DNA of 64,000 bases from Negativicutes bacterium. GTDB lineage: Bacteria > Bacillota_C > Negativicutes > Sporomusales_B > JARLHX01. The stretch spans positions 1 to 64,000 of the forward strand of contig JARLHX010000044.1 of assembly GCA_031292035.1 (NCBI GenBank), given 5' to 3'. Below are positions 59,720 through 64,000 of the stretch, one piece after another (within the stretch, counting starts at the first letter, position 1; each line of letters opens with the position of its first letter). The notes under the pieces were generated by a model. The model ran no database searches and had not been told where the DNA came from. It was given only the letters and a program-made list of their open reading frames with translations. The translations under genes and the position numbers were made by a program.

Positions 59720-59811
59720 GGCATTAGGCCAAAGCCAGAAACAGGGAGTACGCGTATTAAAAGCAGGTTGGACTGACGTGCAATAAGCTAGGCGAATATT
59801 TTTTGATTCAC

Positions 59812-59844
59812 AAGACCACTGTTGCGAGATGCAGCGGTGGTCTT
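59812..59844 (+). terminator. 14-bp hairpin after the chemoreceptor gene
   Basis: Arms 59812-59825 and 59831-59844 pair fully (with G-T pairs). The tail is not strongly T-rich. Confidence 0.6.
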
Positions 59845-60005
59845 GGTGGTTTCTAGGAGGCGAATGTTCTTTCACTAGCAAGGAAACACTTGCTTTAGGC
59901 AAAAAATGCTGTTTTAAGTAATTTCTATGCGATAATGAGTGTCCTGGCAGGAATAACCCTTTTTTTGTCAAATAAAATGAATACAGTCAACTTTGTAGTA
60001 ACGAT

Positions 60006-60030
60006 TTAGCGCGGGTTTCTGCCGCGCTAA
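60006..60030. repeat. 9-bp hairpin in the 59845-60126 intergenic region
   Basis: TTAGCGCGG pairs with CCGCGCTAA. No T tail. Role unknown; nothing else is evident in this stretch. Confidence 0.45.
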
Positions 60031-60126
60031 TGGTGTGTAATAAGACCGTCTTCGCTTAGCCTGAATTTTCCCGGAGTGGTTGCTCGATATTGTAGGAAAA
60101 ATGTCAGGAGGTCAATTGTAAGTTTG

Positions 60127-62112
60127 ATGAGAAAGACGAAATACCCGGAGACAGAGCAGGAACAACAATTTGCGACTGGAAGGCACACTGCGAAGGCGCC
60201 GCTTCAAAAGAATGCGAATTACTGGGCTCGGATAACCGAATGTCTGCTCGATTTAAACGCAGACTCTCCAGCAAACATTCAGCGCCTGACGACGGTGTGT
60301 GGCGAATTGTTAGGGGCGGATTGCGTATTCTATCATCGCCTTGAACAGGGACTGCTGTGTGTTTGGGGACAGTGGCAGGCACCCCCGGACTTTCCGCTGG
60401 AAGCCCTGCCGGAAGGGCATATCTGTTATGATGTGATCCGAAGTATGGAGGATGGACCGACAGTCATCCGTAATCTCGCCCAAACCTCTTATTTTACGAC
60501 CGATACTTATGTGAAAAAATATGGACTGCAGACCTATGCCGGGAGGCCGGTATTGTTAGATGGACAACATGTTGGCTCTTTGTGTGCGGTATATCGCCAG
60601 GATGTCGCGGTGGACGAATCCGACTTAACGGTAATCCGCCTGATTGCAGATGCGATCGGCGTGGAGGAAGTGCGCCTGCAGGCAACGGAAAGGTTGCAAA
60701 AGCGCGGCGACATCTTTCGGTTGGTGGCAGAGTCGTCGCCTGACGCCATTCGCGTTCTGGATGGCGACGGCGTAGTGCAGTATGTCAATCCCTGTGCCAG
60801 TCAGTTGTTTGGCAAGGCTGGCGGGCAGTTAATTGGCAAGCGGCAGGAAGAATTGTATTCGCCGTCGGTCGCAAAAGGGCGCCGGAATAAAATCCGCCAA
60901 GTGTTTGAAAGTGGCCGGATGATCACTTTTCAGGACACCACCCCTTTTGTTGGTGAAGGGGCCTGGTTTGAAAACCGCCTGGTGCCGCTCTGGAACGAAG
61001 AGGGTGACATCAATGCCATTATGGAGATTTCCCGGGATGTTACCGAGAGTAGGCAGGCGGAGGAAAAACTCAGGCGGATTAGTCTGCGGGACGCTCTGAC
61101 CGGATTGTATAATCGCGCCTATTTCGAAGAGGAACTCAAACGTCTTGACGCCAGACGCAAGGGAACGGTAGGGATGTTGATTCTTGATGTTGACGGTTTG
61201 AAAATGGTCAACGACATTTTCGGCCATGACAAAGGCGATCAACTGCTCATCCAGGCGGCGGATTGTCTCAGGCGCTGCTTCCGCAAGAATGACATTATTT
61301 CCCGCATCGGCGGGGATGAATTTGCCGTGATATTGAAAAAGGTGACAGACGCCGAACTGGAGGCCCTTTGCGCTCGGCTGCGAGCCACTTTAGCCGAGGT
61401 TCAGCTGTCAGATTATCTGATTTCGCTACAGGCCTCGGTGGGCTATGCAATCTCCCCCGGTCCGCAGATCAAGGCAGCCGAACTCTTTCGTACTGCCGAT
61501 ACCCGGATGTATCGCAATAAACTGAATCGGCGGGACACCATCCAAGGAACCAACCTGGACACGTTAAAGCAGATGCTGGCAGAGCGCGATTATCTCAGCG
61601 ACAGGCACAGGGAACGGTTGCAGCAGCTTATGGTCGCCGTGGCCAGACGGCTGAGTTGGCCGGAAACAGTGGTGGAAAATTTACGGCTGTTCGCTCAGTT
61701 TCATGATATCGGTAAAGTCGCTATTTCTGACAGCATTCTATTCAAATCCGGTCCCCTTACCCCAGAAGAACGGCTGGAGATTCAGCGCCATTGTGAGCTT
61801 GGTTATCGTGTTGCTCAGTACTCCTCTGACCTGGCGCCGATTTCCGAATGGATTTTGAAGCATCAGGAATATTGGAATGGTGCCGGATATCCGTTGGGTC
61901 TCAAAGGGGAAGAGATCCCGGCTGAATGCCGAATGCTGGCCATAGTGGAAGCTTTTGACGCGATGACCAGTGATCGACCATACAGAAAAGCATTGACCTG
62001 CGAAGATGCGGTCGGGGAGATAAAGCGCTGCGCCGGGTCCCAGTTCGACCCAACCCTGGTGGATGTGTTCATTCAAACCATCCAGGCGCCTGGAGGCAGA
62101 AAACCGAATTGA
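60127..62112 (+). CDS. GAF-PAS-GGDEF-HD-GYP-type c-di-GMP signalling protein
   Basis: A 661-residue soluble protein. A GAF-like domain (about 40-190), a PAS domain (about 200-320), a GGDEF diguanylate cyclase with an intact RIGGDEFAV and an inhibitory RxxD site (RKND) five residues before it, and a C-terminal HD domain. The HD part has HDIGK, HCELGYR and HQEYWNGAGYP, close to the HD-GYP phosphodiesterase pattern. It could both make and degrade c-di-GMP. ATG 60127 or TTG 60124 follow AGGAGGT at 60106. It is adjacent to the riboswitch-controlled chemoreceptor. Confidence 0.92.
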   Translation: MRKTKYPETEQEQQFATGRHTAKAPLQKNANYWARITECLLDLNADSPANIQRLTTVCGELLGADCVFYHRLEQGLLCVWGQWQAPPDFPLEALPEGHICYDVIRSMEDGPTVIRNLAQTSYFTTDTYVKKYGLQTYAGRPVLLDGQHVGSLCAVYRQDVAVDESDLTVIRLIADAIGVEEVRLQATERLQKRGDIFRLVAESSPDAIRVLDGDGVVQYVNPCASQLFGKAGGQLIGKRQEELYSPSVAKGRRNKIRQVFESGRMITFQDTTPFVGEGAWFENRLVPLWNEEGDINAIMEISRDVTESRQAEEKLRRISLRDALTGLYNRAYFEEELKRLDARRKGTVGMLILDVDGLKMVNDIFGHDKGDQLLIQAADCLRRCFRKNDIISRIGGDEFAVILKKVTDAELEALCARLRATLAEVQLSDYLISLQASVGYAISPGPQIKAAELFRTADTRMYRNKLNRRDTIQGTNLDTLKQMLAERDYLSDRHRERLQQLMVAVARRLSWPETVVENLRLFAQFHDIGKVAISDSILFKSGPLTPEERLEIQRHCELGYRVAQYSSDLAPISEWILKHQEYWNGAGYPLGLKGEEIPAECRMLAIVEAFDAMTSDRPYRKALTCEDAVGEIKRCAGSQFDPTLVDVFIQTIQAPGGRKPN

Positions 62113-62127
62113 GCCTTGGTGACATAA

Positions 62128-62171
62128 GAAAGATCTGCTTTGCAGCCAGCGAGGCAGATCTTTCGATGTTT
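62128..62171 (+). terminator. Hairpin after the GGDEF/HD-GYP gene
   Basis: GAAAGATCTGC pairs with GCAGATCTTTC over 11 bp; the tail is GATGTTTTC. Confidence 0.7.
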
Positions 62172-62314
62172 TCTAGCTGCTGGCCAAGTAGTGCCGGGGA
62201 TCAAGTCACCCCAGCGGAAAATCCATGAAGACAGAGGAAATGGCTGTTGGTCGCCGAATTGTTGTGGTAAAGACGACTGGCTAGATGAGGCGATCCTGAC
62301 GACGGAGGGGCAAA

Positions 62315-63505
62315 ATGGCCGACGCCTTTGCAAATCCAAACAGGTTTGGCGACTTTAAGCGGCGGTATGAGCTGTTGCGCGAAGTGGGCCTGGTTTTTCT
62401 GAAGCTGGGGACGATTGCATTCGGCGGTCCGGCGGCTCACATCGCTATGATGGAAGCAGAATTTGTCCAGAAGCGCCAGTGGCTGGATCGCAGCCGCTTT
62501 TTGGATTTGGTTGGCGCGGCCAATCTCATTCCGGGACCGACATCCACCGAACTGGCCATCTATCTCGGGTACCTCCGGGCGGGTTGGCCGGGACTTGCTT
62601 TGGCCGGACTGTGTTTTATCTTGCCGGCCATGCTGATTGTCATGTTTTTCGCTCATCTTTATGTATCTTATGGCGCGCTGCCTCAGATTAGCTGGGCGCT
62701 TTACGGGATTAAGCCGGTTATTATTGCGATCATTATTTTAGCGGTATGGAATCTGGGTAGAGCTGCGGTGAAAGACCGGACAACTGCTGCAGGCGGTATA
62801 GTGGCGCTGGGGCTGGCTGTGGCGTCGCTCAATCCATTGGTTGTTCTTGTGACCAGTGGCTTCTTTGTCGTGCTGCTGCGGCGACTGGGCAGCAGGACAA
62901 CGCTGTTGGCAGCAGTGCCGCTACTAGGAGCTGTCGGTGGGGCGACTGGCGATCTGGCCCCGCTTTCTTTCGGCGGAAAAATGTCGCTTGCCACCTTGTT
63001 TTTACTTTTTCTGAAGACCGGCGCGATTCTCTATGGCAGCGGCTATGTGTTATTGGCTTTTTTGTGGTCGGATTTCGTGGACTATTATCAGGTGCTGACC
63101 GATCAACAGCTCTTGGATGCGGTTGCGGTGGGCCAGTTTACCCCTGGACCGGTTTTTACCACCGCCACCTTTATCGGTTTTGTCGTCGCCGGGGTACCTG
63201 GAGCTATTGTTTCTACCATTGCCATTTTTCTGCCGTCCTTTCTTTTTGTGCCGATGATCAATCTCTTTTTGCAAAAAGTCAAATCTTCGAGGCTGGCAAC
63301 CGATTTTCTCGCCGGAGTGATTGTCGCGTCGTTGGCTTTGATGGCAATGGTCACATGGTCGCTGGCCATGGCTTCGATTATTGATTGGCTGGCCGCTGGC
63401 CTGGCTGGCATCGCTTTTTTTGCGCTGGCGAAATTCAGAGTCAATTCTACCTGGCTGATTCTTGGCGGCGGGCTGATCGGCTTGATAAAATATCTGCTTA
63501 GCTAG
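62315..63505 (+). CDS. chrA: Chromate transporter family protein (two-domain ChrA)
   Basis: A 396-residue membrane protein of the CHR family with two homologous halves. The first begins with FLKLGTIAFGGPAAHIAMME and has LIPGPTSTELAIYLGY and GWPGLALAG. The second repeats FLKTGAILYGSGYVLLAF and VGQFTPGPVFTTATFIGF. ChrA proteins export chromate, possibly by exchange. The ATG follows CGGAGGGGC. No chromate reductase or regulator is next to it. Confidence 0.93.
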   Translation: MADAFANPNRFGDFKRRYELLREVGLVFLKLGTIAFGGPAAHIAMMEAEFVQKRQWLDRSRFLDLVGAANLIPGPTSTELAIYLGYLRAGWPGLALAGLCFILPAMLIVMFFAHLYVSYGALPQISWALYGIKPVIIAIIILAVWNLGRAAVKDRTTAAGGIVALGLAVASLNPLVVLVTSGFFVVLLRRLGSRTTLLAAVPLLGAVGGATGDLAPLSFGGKMSLATLFLLFLKTGAILYGSGYVLLAFLWSDFVDYYQVLTDQQLLDAVAVGQFTPGPVFTTATFIGFVVAGVPGAIVSTIAIFLPSFLFVPMINLFLQKVKSSRLATDFLAGVIVASLALMAMVTWSLAMASIIDWLAAGLAGIAFFALAKFRVNSTWLILGGGLIGLIKYLLS

Positions 63506-63573
63506 CCGCCCGGTTTGGGTGGCTGGGAGAAACGCTGCTGGGGAAAGGGTAATCTTTGGTTTGGAGGGTATCA

Positions 63574-64000
63574 ATGACTGATTTATGCGACATACGGTGT
63601 TTCGTCCTGGACCTTGACGGTACGGTTTATCTTGGCGGCAAATTACTTCCCGGTGCGCTTGCTTTTATCGATTATCTGCGGGAAAGCGAAAGGGATTTCC
63701 TTTTTCTGACGAATAATTCTTCCCGACATGCCGAATATTATGTGCAAAAACTAGCTGCCTTCGGGGTGCGGTGCACGGTGGAGGATATATTGACGGCCGG
63801 TGAAGCCACAGCCCAGTATATCAAGAAACTGAAGGCCGGAGCCCGGGTGTACCTGGTGGGTACGCCGGAGTTGGAGCAGGAGTTTCAGCAGCATGGCTTT
63901 ACTTTGACAGCAGATGCCCCCGACTTTGTTGTCCTCGGGTTTGATACCACCCTGACCTATGAAAAGCTGGCTGTAGCCTGTCGGCTGATCAGAAAGGGCG
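63574..64000 (+). CDS. HAD-IIA family hydrolase (NagD/AraL-like), truncated by window end
   Basis: The first 142 residues of a haloacid dehalogenase-type sugar or nucleotide phosphatase. Motif I is FVLDLDGTVYLGG (10-22), motif II LFLTNNSSR (about 48-56), then a C2-type cap begins (LVGTPELEQEF, FVVLGFDTTLTYEKL). GGAGGG precedes the ATG. The 3' end lies outside the window. Confidence 0.92.
   Translation, partial: MTDLCDIRCFVLDLDGTVYLGGKLLPGALAFIDYLRESERDFLFLTNNSSRHAEYYVQKLAAFGVRCTVEDILTAGEATAQYIKKLKAGARVYLVGTPELEQEFQQHGFTLTADAPDFVVLGFDTTLTYEKLAVACRLIRKG

Overview
The window most resembles a spore-forming, anaerobic, diderm Firmicute of the Negativicutes/Sporomusaceae type. This is an inference from gene content, not a measured classification. 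The supporting signs are strong Shine-Dalgarno sequences with frequent GTG and TTG starts, many ferredoxin-like redox proteins, a HdrD-like Fe-S/cytochrome b pair, a 2-hydroxyacyl-CoA dehydratase-type protein with its activator, Fe-S two-subunit fumarase, sporulation-kinase-like histidine kinases, O-antigen-ligase-type polymerases, many chemoreceptors and c-di-GMP signalling. Gene density is high, and many units end in clear intrinsic terminators.

Layout. 1-7.5 kb: the end of a chemoreceptor, a DUF362 Tat lipoprotein with a NapH-NapG fusion, two tandem O-antigen ligase/polymerase proteins, a glutaredoxin with a ferredoxin:disulfide reductase-type protein, and an orphan P-II protein. 7.5-16.3 kb: a zinc-ribbon protein, an ABC-F ATPase, WrbA, a YcaO protein converging on a gene for a 163-residue Cys-rich repeat peptide, DUF2935, TcdA and small stress or RNA-binding proteins. 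16.4-27.1 kb: HdrE/HdrD-like proteins, YitT, spermidine synthase, an M29 aminopeptidase, three tRNAs, a LUD protein, a K+ channel, an MFS exporter, small membrane proteins and tRNA-Arg followed by a duplicated 3' half. 27.6-37.2 kb: a long co-directional run (DUF3842, thioesterase, murI, then a block holding CofE-like, HgdB-like, activator, hydantoinase and HDAC-zinc-ribbon genes, then rph, rdgB, yfcE). 37.3-39.9 kb: Gfo/Idh oxidoreductase, cupin and AraC regulator. 40-49.5 kb: a chemoreceptor, a GlnK/GlnL-like two-component system, a dicarboxylate/amino-acid symporter, GntR, malic enzyme and fumarase, which together look like a C4-dicarboxylate module. 49.7-55.1 kb: two tRNAs, a FIST-domain protein with a histidine kinase, and a His-rich two-component system with a His/Cys-rich partner. 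55.3-57.2 kb: an accessory stretch of small genes with a candidate structured RNA. 57.4-64 kb: a c-di-GMP-I riboswitch ahead of a chemoreceptor, a GGDEF/HD-GYP protein, a ChrA transporter and the start of a HAD hydrolase.

The best candidates for undescribed biology are five. The YcaO enzyme faces a Cys-Xaa-Xaa-Cys repeat peptide. A His-rich sensor kinase, regulator and His/Cys-rich protein sit behind a promoter carrying six TTAAAA-type repeats phased at one helical turn. A pseudoknotted RNA candidate lies near 56.0 kb. The dehydratase/hydantoinase/HDAC block sits between murI and rph. A c-di-GMP riboswitch controls a chemoreceptor next to a c-di-GMP enzyme.
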